7,312 bases of DNA from an uncultured bacterium (GCA_903938205.1 CAJACJ010000548.1:1-7312), one strand, 5' to 3'; counted from the stretch's first letter, positions 1 through 6,448 are shown. Notes: generated by a model not told the origin, from the sequence alone. A program made the numbers and translations.

Positions 1-702
1 ATTGAAAGCGCTCGAACAGATCCCGCCGCTGCCCAAAAATATTTCACGCAGGCCGCCAATGAGTTCGACAAAATCGCCAAGAGTGGTGTGACCAACGGTC
101 AACTTTTATACAACCTTGGCAACGCGCAAGTGCAAGCCAAACAAATCGGCAGCGGCATTGGCTCATACTTGCAAGCGCAGCGCATCATGCCGGGAGACTC
201 GCAGTTGCAATCCAATTTAGCCCATGCGCGCAGTTTGGTGAAAGATAGATTTGATGTCGGCGGCGGCATTTTAATGGAGGATGTTTCAGCTTGGTGGCAC
301 ATGATTTCTTTCAATAGCCGCCTCACTCTTGCTGGAATGTTCTGGATCATCGCTTGGACAATCGCAGCGATCTTGTTGAACAAATCAGTGGACGTTCAAC
401 ATGAAACCTCGCGCGTGCTGCTTCGCCGCGTCGCTTGGGGTTGCGCGCTCTGCGGCGTCATTTTGGGCGCGACCGTTGCCACGGACATGACCGCGGCAAA
501 ACTGTGGCCGCAAGGCGTCACCACCAGCGATGGCGTCATGGTTCGCAAAGGCAATGGAGACGGCTTTGATCCTCAATTCGCTGAACCGCTTTCACAAGGC
601 GTTGAATTTCGCGTGCTTGAACGTCGTCCTGGCTGGTTGCTTATTCGCCTAGGCGATGGGAAAACAGGATGGATTCCCGCAACGCAAGCCACCACGGCGT
701 GA
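1..702 (+). CDS. BatE-like TPR and SH3 domain membrane protein, 5' end missing
   Basis: The frame is open from base 1, with no start in view, giving 233 residues of the C-terminal part. Residues about 13-81 form a TPR-like helical region with the typical NLGNA and PGD..L..NLAHAR pattern. A membrane segment follows at about 108-127 (FWIIAWTIAAILL) and a second at about 141-163. The last 60 residues look like a bacterial SH3 fold, running from VTTSDGVMVRKG to GWLLIRLGDGKTGWIP. TPR, two membrane helices, then SH3 is the layout of BatE-type proteins, which accompany MoxR ATPases and VWA-domain Bat proteins in aerotolerance (Bat) operons. If so, its partners BatA/B/D should lie upstream, outside the window. 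It would sit in the inner membrane with TPR and SH3 parts on the periplasmic side. I see no terminator between its stop and the tRNA. A different TPR/SH3 protein is possible, since only the C-terminal part is visible. Confidence 0.75.
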   Translation: MESARTDPAAAQKYFTQAANEFDKIAKSGVTNGQLLYNLGNAQVQAKQIGSGIGSYLQAQRIMPGDSQLQSNLAHARSLVKDRFDVGGGILMEDVSAWWHMISFNSRLTLAGMFWIIAWTIAAILLNKSVDVQHETSRVLLRRVAWGCALCGVILGATVATDMTAAKLWPQGVTTSDGVMVRKGNGDGFDPQFAEPLSQGVEFRVLERRPGWLLIRLGDGKTGWIPATQATTA

Positions 703-728
703 GTGGCGTAATTCCATAATTTCTATCG

Positions 729-757
729 TTGACCAGATTCGTTTCAAGCGTCATACT
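729..757 (+). promoter_or_regulatory. candidate sigma-70-type promoter for the tRNA-Ser gene
   Basis: TTGACC at 729-734 and CATACT at 752-757 are separated by 17 bp, which fits a -35/-10 pair (5/6 and 4/6 matches to consensus). Transcription would start near 764, about 10 nt before the mature tRNA 5' end. This is by eye only; the tRNA could also be read through from the upstream gene. Confidence 0.45.
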
Positions 758-774
758 TGCGTTCCCATCAAGCC

Positions 775-861
775 GGAGAGGTGCCTGAGCGGTTGAAGGG
801 ACCCGTCTCGAAAACGGATAGTGGGCTTGCCTACTCGTGGGTTCGAATCCCACCCTCTCCG
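775..861 (+). tRNA. tRNA-Ser, anticodon CGA
   Basis: This serine tRNA reads the UCG codon. It folds as a class II tRNA. The acceptor GGAGAGG (775-781) pairs with CCTCTCC (854-860), with discriminator G861 as expected for serine. The D stem is CCT/GGG, with GG in its loop. The anticodon loop is CTCGAAA (807-813), with CGA at 809-811. A long variable arm forms from 820-825 and 830-835. The T stem GTGGG/CCCAC (837-841/849-853) encloses TTCGAAT. The sequence resembles E. coli tRNA-Ser(CGA) in the acceptor and anticodon loop. CCA is not encoded, so it must be added after transcription. The outermost anticodon-stem pair is a C802-A818 mismatch. The long variable arm excludes most other amino acids, and the anticodon excludes the other long-arm types (Leu, Tyr). 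Confidence 0.95.
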
Positions 862-941
862 TTTTCTTCGCGCTTGGGTGATCATTGGAACCCGATTGAT
901 CTATGTCATCGCGCGCGACGTACGTCAGTGTGTTCTTTCCG

Positions 942-978
942 AAAATAAAAACGCCTGGCTTTTTCACGCCAAGCGTTT
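942..978 (-). terminator. Rho-independent terminator of rpoZ
   Basis: On the minus strand, AAACGC-TTGGC (978-968) pairs with GCC-A-GGCGTTT (959-949) around an 8-nt loop, forming a 10-bp stem with one mismatch (955/972). It is followed by TTTTTATTTT (951-942). It begins 28 nt after the rpoZ stop and is the classic stem plus U-tract form for that direction. Read on the plus strand it lacks a good T-run, so it is unlikely to end the tRNA transcript. Confidence 0.85.
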
Positions 979-1006
979 GAATAATTCAAATTCAATTCCC
1001 AAGAAA

Positions 1007-1240
1007 TTACTTGCGCTTCACCGCAGGTGGCTTGGGCAAATTGCTCTTCTCCCAATCAATGGTGATCTTGTCTTCCATGATCTCAGCGACAACAACTTCC
1101 AAATCGCTGCGATTATTTCGATCAACAAGCGGGCGAGCGCCTTCAATGATTTCCTTCAGGCGTTTCTGAATCAAGGAGGTCAACTTGAAACGACCACCGA
1201 ATTTTTCCACAATCTCATCGCTTAAAAGAGCTTCAATCAT
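1007..1240 (-). CDS. rpoZ: DNA-directed RNA polymerase omega subunit
   Basis: The 77-residue protein matches the omega subunit, which helps fold and assemble the beta' subunit in core RNA polymerase. The key stretch is GGRFKLTSLIQKRL (residues 15-28) followed by GARPLV (34-39) and DLEVVVAEI (46-54). This is the form of the family I associate with planctomycetes and other non-proteobacterial phyla. The C-terminal end is basic and proline-containing (PKPPAVKRK). The start at 1240 is chosen because GGAGA lies 8 nt before it and the family begins close to this point. An upstream in-frame ATG at 1339 would add 33 residues not typical of omega and would skip the ribosome binding site. It is divergent from the ClC gene, single, and closed by its own terminator. 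It is not next to gmk here, unlike in many bacteria. Confidence 0.87.
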   Translation of the reverse strand: MIEALLSDEIVEKFGGRFKLTSLIQKRLKEIIEGARPLVDRNNRSDLEVVVAEIMEDKITIDWEKSNLPKPPAVKRK

Positions 1241-1247
1241 GTTCAGA

Positions 1248-1252
1248 TCTCC
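1248..1252 (-). promoter_or_regulatory. ribosome binding site of rpoZ
   Basis: GGAGA on the minus strand, 8 nt-ish before the ATG at 1240. It is the deciding evidence for the 77-residue start over the upstream ATG at 1339. Confidence 0.7.
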
Positions 1253-1269
1253 AATATGGTTCGAAGAAT

Positions 1270-1284
1270 TCGCCACTTTGGCGA
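1270..1284 (-). other. small perfect hairpin in the rpoZ leader
   Basis: TCGCCA (1284-1279 on the minus strand) pairs perfectly with TGGCGA (1275-1270) around a 3-nt loop. It falls just downstream of the candidate rpoZ promoter, so it would lie at the very 5' end of the mRNA, where such stems can stabilise transcripts. Equally it could be an operator-like inverted repeat in the divergent rpoZ/clc region, or chance. Confidence 0.3.
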
Positions 1285-1291
1285 GCCGAAT

Positions 1292-1321
1292 AGTGTAACA
1301 AAATTCCTCAATCCAGTCGAA
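1292..1321 (-). promoter_or_regulatory. candidate promoter of rpoZ
   Basis: On the minus strand TTCGAC (1321-1316) and TACACT (1297-1292) are 18 bp apart. The -10 element is preceded by TG with one intervening base, giving an extended -10 (TGTTACACT). It would give a leader of roughly 45 nt before the rpoZ ATG. No equally good promoter was seen for the ClC gene on the other strand in the 137-bp divergent gap. Confidence 0.4.
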
Positions 1322-1377
1322 CACCTTGAATTTGCGCAATCAAACACTTTCCACCGTGTGCGTGAAACAGAGTCATC

Positions 1378-3234
1378 ATGCGACCATTGCGGGTTACCCT
1401 GCGTTCACTCATGCTCGCTCGATCGCTCACAAATAGACTGCGCACACGCCTTGGCCTTGACCGCGAATGGTGGCTGGTGCTTGTCGCGGGCGGCATTGGA
1501 ATTGTCATGGGAACGGCCGCAATTGGATTCATCCTTCCAATTCGCTGGCTGGAGCGCTTGCCCGAATTTTTAGGCAAGGAATACGCCGGACTCAGTCACA
1601 TTCTTTTGCTAGTGGCGCCTTGCGTGGGCGCGCTGCTCACCGCATGTGTGTTCTGGATCTTTCCCACAAATTTTCGCGGACACGGAGTCACACGCGTCAT
1701 GTTGGCTGTGAATCGCGAGCAATCCAATTTGCCTATTCGCTTAGGTATTCGACATTGGTTGGCCAGCACATGCACGATTGGTTCTGGCGGAAGTGCGGGG
1801 CCAGAAGGACCGATCGTCACGATTGGCGCCACCGTTGGCAGCAATATTTCTCGTTGGCTGAAAGGTGATGGCGCAAGCGCTGCCACACTGCTTGGATGCG
1901 GATCCGCGGCCGGACTTGCGGCCGTGTTCAACGCGCCTCTGGCCGCGATTTTTTTCACCATGGAAGTCATCTTGCGCGACTTCTCGCTGCGTACTTTCAC
2001 CCCCATTGTTATTGCAAGCGTGGTCAGTGCGGCGACCGCGCAAATGTGGTTGGGCAGTTCCGAACCCTTGTTTGGCGTGGGCATTGAATTCTTCGAGAAC
2101 AAATCGGAATCATTCACGATTGGTCAAACATTATTTTATGTGGCGTTTGGCTTGTTGACCTCGCTGATCGCGGTTGCATTCATTCGCATGCTGCCTCTCA
2201 GTGAAAAACTTTTTGCGCGCATTCCCGTTCCCAAACTACTTCGACCACTCATGGGTGCGGTTCTTCTTGGCTGTCTTGGCGCGGCGTGGAGTCTTGTTCA
2301 CAAATCGGATTTGGTGGACTATCCACCTTTTTTCGGAGCGGGATATGCGGCAACGCGCGAATTGCTTGATCGAACACTGTACGAACCCGCATTGCGAGGA
2401 GCGAGTTTGGAAATGCTTTGGATCGCCGGCGGTATTTGCATTGCCCTTTTGTTGAAAATGATCGCCACATGCCTGACGCTTGGCTCCGGTGGCGCGGGCG
2501 GATTGTTCGCGCCAAGCCTGCTTCTAGGAGCCATGAGTGGCGGCGCTTTCGGCATGATTCTGCACGCAGCGGGATTTACAAGTGCCCCACCACCCACCCA
2601 TCTCGCATTGGTTGGCATGGCGGCCATGCTTGCGTCAACCACACACGCGCCGTTGACGGGCGTGTTGTTGGTCTATGAACTCACTCGTAGTTACAGCATC
2701 ATGCTGCCGCTTATGTTGACCGCCGTGATTGCCGCGTTGGCCAGCCGCGTGCTCTACCGAGACAGTATTTACACCGCGGAGCTTGCATCGCTTGGAATTC
2801 GCCTTGGTGGCATGAGTGACTTGACGGTGCTGCGACGGCTACGCGTTTCTAATCTTCCACTGGACCAGGCCATCACCGTGTCGGCGGACGATGAGTTGTC
2901 CAAAGTGATTGGCATCAGCGCTGAGCATGGCGTGGATGATTTTGTTGTGCTACACGAAGACGGAACGTATCGCGGCATGGTCACATCAAATGATTTACGG
3001 CAGGCGCTTGTGAATCGCCAAGTCATTTCCCTTCTGAGCGTGGATGAAGTGACGCGCGACGATTTGCCAGTGGTGTTTGAAAATGAAACGCTCGATGTGG
3101 CGCTTGACCGATTTAGTCGCCATGATGTGGAGAGATTGACCGTTCTGTCACGCGACACACCAGCTCAAGTCAAGGGACTTATCTCGCGCGCTTCGCTTAT
3201 GAATCGCTACCAACGCGAATTGGAAATTTCATGA
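1378..3234 (+). CDS. ClC family chloride channel/transporter with C-terminal CBS domain pair
   Basis: The 618-residue protein moves chloride or a similar anion across the inner membrane. Residues about 30-460 are the ClC membrane domain; about 485-615 form two CBS repeats, which often bind adenine nucleotides and gate the pore. Pore-lining motifs are GHGVT (101-105, the GSGIP position), GSGGSAGPEGP (135-145) with the gating glutamate E143, GGLFAP (374-379), and Y465 near the end of the membrane part, the likely counterpart of the central tyrosine. The proton-path glutamate of E. coli ClC (E203) aligns with V197, as in channel-type members, and the serine of GSGIP is H102. The ATG at 1378 is the first possible, as an in-frame TGA lies at 1363-1365; its ribosome site is weak, and ATG 1411 is an alternative. 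The last bases overlap rnpA (ATGA), so the two are probably one transcript. Family is secure; channel versus exchanger is not. Confidence 0.93.
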   Translation: MRPLRVTLRSLMLARSLTNRLRTRLGLDREWWLVLVAGGIGIVMGTAAIGFILPIRWLERLPEFLGKEYAGLSHILLLVAPCVGALLTACVFWIFPTNFRGHGVTRVMLAVNREQSNLPIRLGIRHWLASTCTIGSGGSAGPEGPIVTIGATVGSNISRWLKGDGASAATLLGCGSAAGLAAVFNAPLAAIFFTMEVILRDFSLRTFTPIVIASVVSAATAQMWLGSSEPLFGVGIEFFENKSESFTIGQTLFYVAFGLLTSLIAVAFIRMLPLSEKLFARIPVPKLLRPLMGAVLLGCLGAAWSLVHKSDLVDYPPFFGAGYAATRELLDRTLYEPALRGASLEMLWIAGGICIALLLKMIATCLTLGSGGAGGLFAPSLLLGAMSGGAFGMILHAAGFTSAPPPTHLALVGMAAMLASTTHAPLTGVLLVYELTRSYSIMLPLMLTAVIAALASRVLYRDSIYTAELASLGIRLGGMSDLTVLRRLRVSNLPLDQAITVSADDELSKVIGISAEHGVDDFVVLHEDGTYRGMVTSNDLRQALVNRQVISLLSVDEVTRDDLPVVFENETLDVALDRFSRHDVERLTVLSRDTPAQVKGLISRASLMNRYQRELEIS

Positions 3235-3638
3235 AACCCGTTCATTCACTGCGATTTCCAGCAAAAATGCGACTGCGGCTTGACCGAGATTTTCGCCGCG
3301 TCTACGCAGGTAAACAGAGAGTGGATTTGGGGTTTCTCACCATCTACGCATTGTCCAATGGTCTCACGCACACACGCATTGGTGTGAGCTTGCCGCGCAA
3401 AGTTGGCACAGCGGTTCGTCGCAATCGCATCAAACGTTTGTTGCGCGAGGGTTTTCGTCTTTGGCAAAAACAGTTGCCGACTTCTCTTGATGTTGTGATT
3501 GTGGTTCGCCCGCATGAGCCAAAACAGTTGAAGGAATATCAAGAGACGTTGATGGGCGCGCTGCGCAAACTGGAGATCCGCTGCATGAAATTGGAACCGG
3601 ATCAAACCCAGAACCACCCCAAGGATGACAGCGCGTAA
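3231..3638 (+). CDS. rnpA: ribonuclease P protein component
   Basis: The 135-residue basic protein is the protein subunit of RNase P, which with the RNA subunit trims 5' leaders from pre-tRNAs. Diagnostic parts are the N-terminal LDRDFRRVYAGK (17-28) and the RNR motif RRNRIKRLLRE (63-73), followed by the usual DVVIVVRP strand (87-94). The final 20 or so residues (from about M119) are hydrophilic and outside the conserved fold. The start ATG overlaps the ClC stop by ATGA, implying translational coupling; M13 at 3267 is a less likely start. The usual upstream neighbour rpmH is not here. The last 209 bases are shared, on the opposite strand, with yidD. A hairpin plus T-run at 3789-3832 is the likely transcript end. 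Identification is firm from the RNR motif and length. Confidence 0.95.
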   Translation: MKPVHSLRFPAKMRLRLDRDFRRVYAGKQRVDLGFLTIYALSNGLTHTRIGVSLPRKVGTAVRRNRIKRLLREGFRLWQKQLPTSLDVVIVVRPHEPKQLKEYQETLMGALRKLEIRCMKLEPDQTQNHPKDDSA

Positions 3639-3828
3639 CTCTTCGTATAGTCAACCACAATCCACGCAACGCGCCGTGCGTTTGAAACGCCTCTATTGAA
3701 TAACAAGAACACGAAGGTTCAAATCGGCAACGCCCACCAAGCAGTGGCGAAAGAACAATTTGGTAGCCACGAACCAGCAATATAAATCCACGCGCCGCGA
3801 AAGAAATTCGCGGCGTTGGCGTGTTCAT
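3430..3828 (-). CDS. yidD: YidD family membrane protein insertion efficiency factor
   Basis: YidD is a small peripheral inner-membrane protein that assists YidC in inserting membrane proteins. Residues 10-79 hold the whole family core: an amphipathic/hydrophobic start (FAARGFILLVRGYQ), SPLLGGRCRFEPSCSCY (27-43), SIEAF, HGALRGLWL, and RCHPWGGSGFDPVP (66-79). Cysteines C34, C40 and C67 are at the family positions; C42 is an extra one. Residues 80-132 are a tail with no family resemblance, encoded opposite conserved rnpA codons. The ATG overlaps the stop of the preceding hydrolase gene by ATGA and there is no good ribosome site, so translation probably depends on coupling. The gene is convergent with rnpA and overlaps it by 209 bp, although the two are normally codirectional. 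No yidC is present. The core identification is firm; whether the tail is made as written depends on the reading continuing to the TGA at 3432-3430. Confidence 0.9.
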   Translation of the reverse strand: MNTPTPRISFAARGFILLVRGYQIVLSPLLGGRCRFEPSCSCYSIEAFQTHGALRGLWLTIRRVTRCHPWGGSGFDPVPISCSGSPVCAARPSTSLDIPSTVLAHAGEPQSQHQEKSATVFAKDENPRATNV

Positions 3829-3832
3829 TTTT
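3789..3832 (+). terminator. probable intrinsic terminator of clc-rnpA, lying over the yidD start
   Basis: GCCGCGAA (3794-3801) pairs perfectly with TTCGCGGC (3807-3814) around a 5-nt loop. CACGC (3789-3793) then pairs with GCGTG (3819-3823) past a 4-nt bulge, and TTCATTTTT (3824-3832) follows. Stem plus T-run suits termination on the plus strand, about 150 nt after the rnpA stop. On the minus strand the same repeat forms a hairpin a few bases after the yidD AUG, and the following bases are not a U-run. The T-run is interrupted, so its strength is uncertain. Confidence 0.6.
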
Positions 3833-4493
3833 CGCTTTGCACAGGGTTGCGCACGCGACCCACGCCTGGAATTTCAACCTCAACAATGTCGCCATTCTTA
3901 AGGAAAACAGGCGGTTTTCTGGCCGCGCCAACCCCTGCGGGCGAGCCGGTGAGAATGATCGTGCCCGCAAGCAGCGTGGTTCCATCACTGAGCACCGATA
4001 TTATTTTTGCGACCGAGTGATACATATCCGCCGTTGACGCGTCCTGCATTACTTCGCCATTCACGCGAGTGACAATGCGCAACAGTTGAGGATTGGCAAC
4101 ACGCTCGGCTCGAGTGGGTTGAGATAGCGGACAGAATGTGTCGAAACTTTTTCCGCGACAAAACTGTCCACCCGATCCCTGCTTTTGCCACCAACGCGCG
4201 CTGACATCGTTGGCCGCCCGGTAGGCGCGAACCATGCCCAGCGCGTCACCCTCTCTGACATTCTTGCACGTCGTTCCAATTTCAATCGCCAACTCGCCCT
4301 CCCAATCAACTTGTGGCGCAGGCCTCTCACAAATTGCGGGTATGACAATCGCTTGCCCGTCACCAATCACGCAAGCCGGATTTTTCATAAAGACGATTGG
4401 ATTGGGGTCCACGGCGCCGCCCATTTCCTGCGCATGCTCTGGATAATTTCGACCAATAGCGATCACGGCCGGTGGTATTACAACTTCACTCAT
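3825..4493 (-). CDS. fumarylacetoacetate hydrolase family protein
   Basis: The 222-residue protein belongs to the FAH superfamily, metal-dependent cytosolic enzymes that hydrolyse, decarboxylate or hydrate C-C bonds next to carbonyls in 2-oxo acids (for example acylpyruvases and oxaloacetate decarboxylases). Visible motifs are the opening IAIGRNYPEHAQEM (11-24), the metal site DWEGELAIEIG (63-73; E65 and E67), NDVSAR (95-100; D96 as third metal ligand), the catalytic-region GKSFDTFCPL (114-123), and TGSPAGVG (182-189). Length fits the short single-domain members, and the ligands look intact, so it is probably active. The exact substrate cannot be read from the sequence. Its start overlaps the stop of the 651-residue gene and its stop overlaps the yidD start, both as ATGA. 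It therefore sits in an operon of membrane proteins without an evident metabolic partner. Confidence 0.92.
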   Translation of the reverse strand: MSEVVIPPAVIAIGRNYPEHAQEMGGAVDPNPIVFMKNPACVIGDGQAIVIPAICERPAPQVDWEGELAIEIGTTCKNVREGDALGMVRAYRAANDVSARWWQKQGSGGQFCRGKSFDTFCPLSQPTRAERVANPQLLRIVTRVNGEVMQDASTADMYHSVAKIISVLSDGTTLLAGTIILTGSPAGVGAARKPPVFLKNGDIVEVEIPGVGRVRNPVQSEK

Positions 4494-6445
4494 TTTCGCT
4501 GTGTTTCCGACCTGTTTTGATTGTCAAGACTTTCTTTGCGCACACGCGCCGCCTCGGCTTGCAAGGCTCTATAAGCTTCCATTTCTGGTGGTTCCGGAAG
4601 CGCCGCGGACAGTGGCATGGCTTCGCTTAAAGGACTTGCTTTGAGTTCTGAGCCAATTTGATCCTTCACCGCGTCATACACCATGCGCCGTTGCTCTTCC
4701 GAAGCGCGGTTGTAAATAGTCAGGCGATCAAACAACGGTTGATTGTTGTCGCGCAACAGCGCAATCAATACATCCTCAACACTGCGGCGAATGTCACCCA
4801 CAAGATCGGCCATGCGCTTCTCACCAAACTTGTTCACAAAGTCGGTGTATCGATTGCCTTGGAAGTAATCCGTCAAATCTTTGGCGAACTTCAAACTCTC
4901 ATCAAGAATTTTCTTGCGACCCATGAGAAGTCCCTCACGAAATCCTCGCTGCAAGACCGCGTACACATCCGTGCGCGCCACATCGGGCACCATGTCATAT
5001 TCACCATATGTTGCGTCGCGCACAAAATCTTCAAGCGACTTCTCGTATTTATTGTTGGGAATCAAGCCTCCACGGCCGTACAGTTTGTCCAAATGTTCAA
5101 GGATTTCCTGGGCCCCCGCGTAATCGCCCACTCGATACAACTGGCGAATTGCCTGCGACATGAAGTTCTCATGGAAGTCACAGAAGGTGTCGCCACCCGC
5201 ACCGCGTGAACCGTAATGCTTTTCATAGAGCTGCAAAAAATATTTTTCAATCGACTTAATCCAGCGATTGTCCTGCAACCGAGTTGGATTGTCATTTGAA
5301 AACGGATCAATAGCCATGAGTCCGGAGTGATTCATTGCCTGCATGGCTTGAATAGTCATGCGATCATTGTTCATGACTTTGTACGCGTTGTCCGGCGCGC
5401 CGTAGCGAGCCTCTCCTTGTTCTGCACCAAGTTTGCTCCAATAAAAAGCATGCGCCTGAGGATGCCGCCAATCAAGCGGACCATAGTCGCGCGTGTAATC
5501 AGCCATCTTGGCGGGGTTCATGTTGTAATCGTCTATCAAGGCACGCTTGCGCAAAAATGGCAACAACGCATTGATTCCGGCTTGCTGATCAGGCTTTGAC
5601 AAGACACGATCAAAGGCGATAAAAATTGGATCACTGGCTTTAAATTTCTTTTCAAGATTGAGAATTTTGGCATACGGCGATGTCTTGACCGCCATCCACT
5701 TTCCCAAGTTGATCAAAAACTCCTTGTCCAACTTGAATCGAAATTGTTTGTCAAAAGGCGCAAATTCGGCTGTCAATTCATTAATCAGGGATTTCACTTC
5801 AGGATTTTTATGCTCCAGTTCCTCAAGAGTGTCAGGAGCGTTTGCAATGGTTCTCATCCACTTCTCACGCTCAACTTGGTCAAATGGCGGCGAACCAAGA
5901 ATGTAAAACCATTCCTTGGCAAACTCGCGTTTGTAATACAAGTGGGCGTCATCGGAAACCCCATCTATTTTGTGCGAGAACCAAAACGCCAATTCCTTGT
6001 TCAGACCAAGATCATTCGGGTTGTAACGAAGTCCCCTGTTTCGTACCAAATCAATTCCAGCGTTCACCCAGGCCCAACGTTCCTCGGGAGTATTGGTCAA
6101 CACGGAAATGTTGTACGCCATGTTGTGCCCATGGAAACCCCACACCTCCGCAAAGCGCGGCTGTAATTTGGTGATCAAGTCGGCGTCAGCCATGGCCTCG
6201 TAAAAAAGTCCCTGGTCTTTTTGCGCCTGCAATTTAATCCATAAATAATCCGCCAATAGACCTCGAAGCGCACCAATGGCCGTGCCAATGACAATAATTG
6301 GAGGCGCGCCTTCAACGGGATCTGCCGTGTAGCGCAACCCTTCAGTGGTGGCTTGCTGCAAAAGGTTTGGAACAAAAACTCCACTGATCGCAGCGCCGCA
6401 GGTGAAAACAATTACACACGCAAATTGAATGAGTCGATCAATCAT
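4490..6445 (-). CDS. uncharacterised membrane-anchored helical-repeat protein
   Basis: I recognise this only as resembling conserved hypothetical proteins of planctomycetes. The 651-residue protein has a hydrophobic N-terminus (about 5-29, LIQFACVIVFTCGAAISGVF), either a signal anchor or a signal peptide. A second hydrophobic stretch lies at about 49-70, followed by GLLADYLWIKLQ. Residues 75-115 (FYEAMADADLITKLQPRFAEVW) and 427-455 (QLYRVGDYAGAQEILEHLDKLYG) look like TPR-type helical hairpins. Other well-ordered patches are TPEERWAWVNAGIDL (119-133) and YGPLDWRHPQAHAFYWSKLG (321-340). The rest is helical and charged, with a Pro/Ala-rich then coiled, charged C-terminus (608-651). No catalytic motif is visible. 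The start has a good ribosome site (AAGGA, 6 nt ahead) and lies 3 nt after the permease gene stop, which suggests a joint role with that transporter, probably on the periplasmic side. A scaffold or substrate-handling role is a guess. Confidence 0.85.
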   Translation of the reverse strand: MIDRLIQFACVIVFTCGAAISGVFVPNLLQQATTEGLRYTADPVEGAPPIIVIGTAIGALRGLLADYLWIKLQAQKDQGLFYEAMADADLITKLQPRFAEVWGFHGHNMAYNISVLTNTPEERWAWVNAGIDLVRNRGLRYNPNDLGLNKELAFWFSHKIDGVSDDAHLYYKREFAKEWFYILGSPPFDQVEREKWMRTIANAPDTLEELEHKNPEVKSLINELTAEFAPFDKQFRFKLDKEFLINLGKWMAVKTSPYAKILNLEKKFKASDPIFIAFDRVLSKPDQQAGINALLPFLRKRALIDDYNMNPAKMADYTRDYGPLDWRHPQAHAFYWSKLGAEQGEARYGAPDNAYKVMNNDRMTIQAMQAMNHSGLMAIDPFSNDNPTRLQDNRWIKSIEKYFLQLYEKHYGSRGAGGDTFCDFHENFMSQAIRQLYRVGDYAGAQEILEHLDKLYGRGGLIPNNKYEKSLEDFVRDATYGEYDMVPDVARTDVYAVLQRGFREGLLMGRKKILDESLKFAKDLTDYFQGNRYTDFVNKFGEKRMADLVGDIRRSVEDVLIALLRDNNQPLFDRLTIYNRASEEQRRMVYDAVKDQIGSELKASPLSEAMPLSAALPEPPEMEAYRALQAEAARVRKESLDNQNRSETQRK

Positions 6446-6448
6446 GGC

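Noticed and set aside
802..818. Mismatch at the outer anticodon-stem pair of tRNA-Ser, raising the thought of a tRNA pseudogene
   Set aside because: All other stems, the long variable arm, the discriminator and invariant bases are intact; a single outer mismatch is tolerated.
917..926. Perfect 10-bp palindrome GACGTACGTC in the tRNA-rpoZ gap
   Set aside because: Too short and single-copy, with no T-run after it; could be chance, and no regulator is indicated.
641..967. 108-residue minus-strand frame across the tRNA
   Set aside because: It reads through the tRNA-Ser gene and the rpoZ terminator; such tRNA-spanning frames are a frequent spurious call.
1241..1339. 33-residue N-terminal extension of the omega subunit starting at ATG 1339
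   Set aside because: It is not typical of the family, runs through the candidate promoter, and the internal start at 1240 has a good GGAGA site.
1596..2117. 173-residue open frame on the minus strand
   Set aside because: Opposite the conserved ClC membrane core, with low-complexity composition and no family signal; a shadow frame. The same holds for 3246-3617 opposite rnpA, in contrast to yidD, which has a full family core.
3678..3690. Small inverted repeat GCGTTTGAAACGC downstream of rnpA
   Set aside because: The 5-6 bp stem has no T-run and lies inside yidD; the hairpin at 3789-3823 is a better terminator.
4658..5209. 183-residue open frame on the plus strand
   Set aside because: It lies wholly opposite the 651-residue gene, has no recognisable motif or ribosome site, and looks like a shadow of biased codon use.
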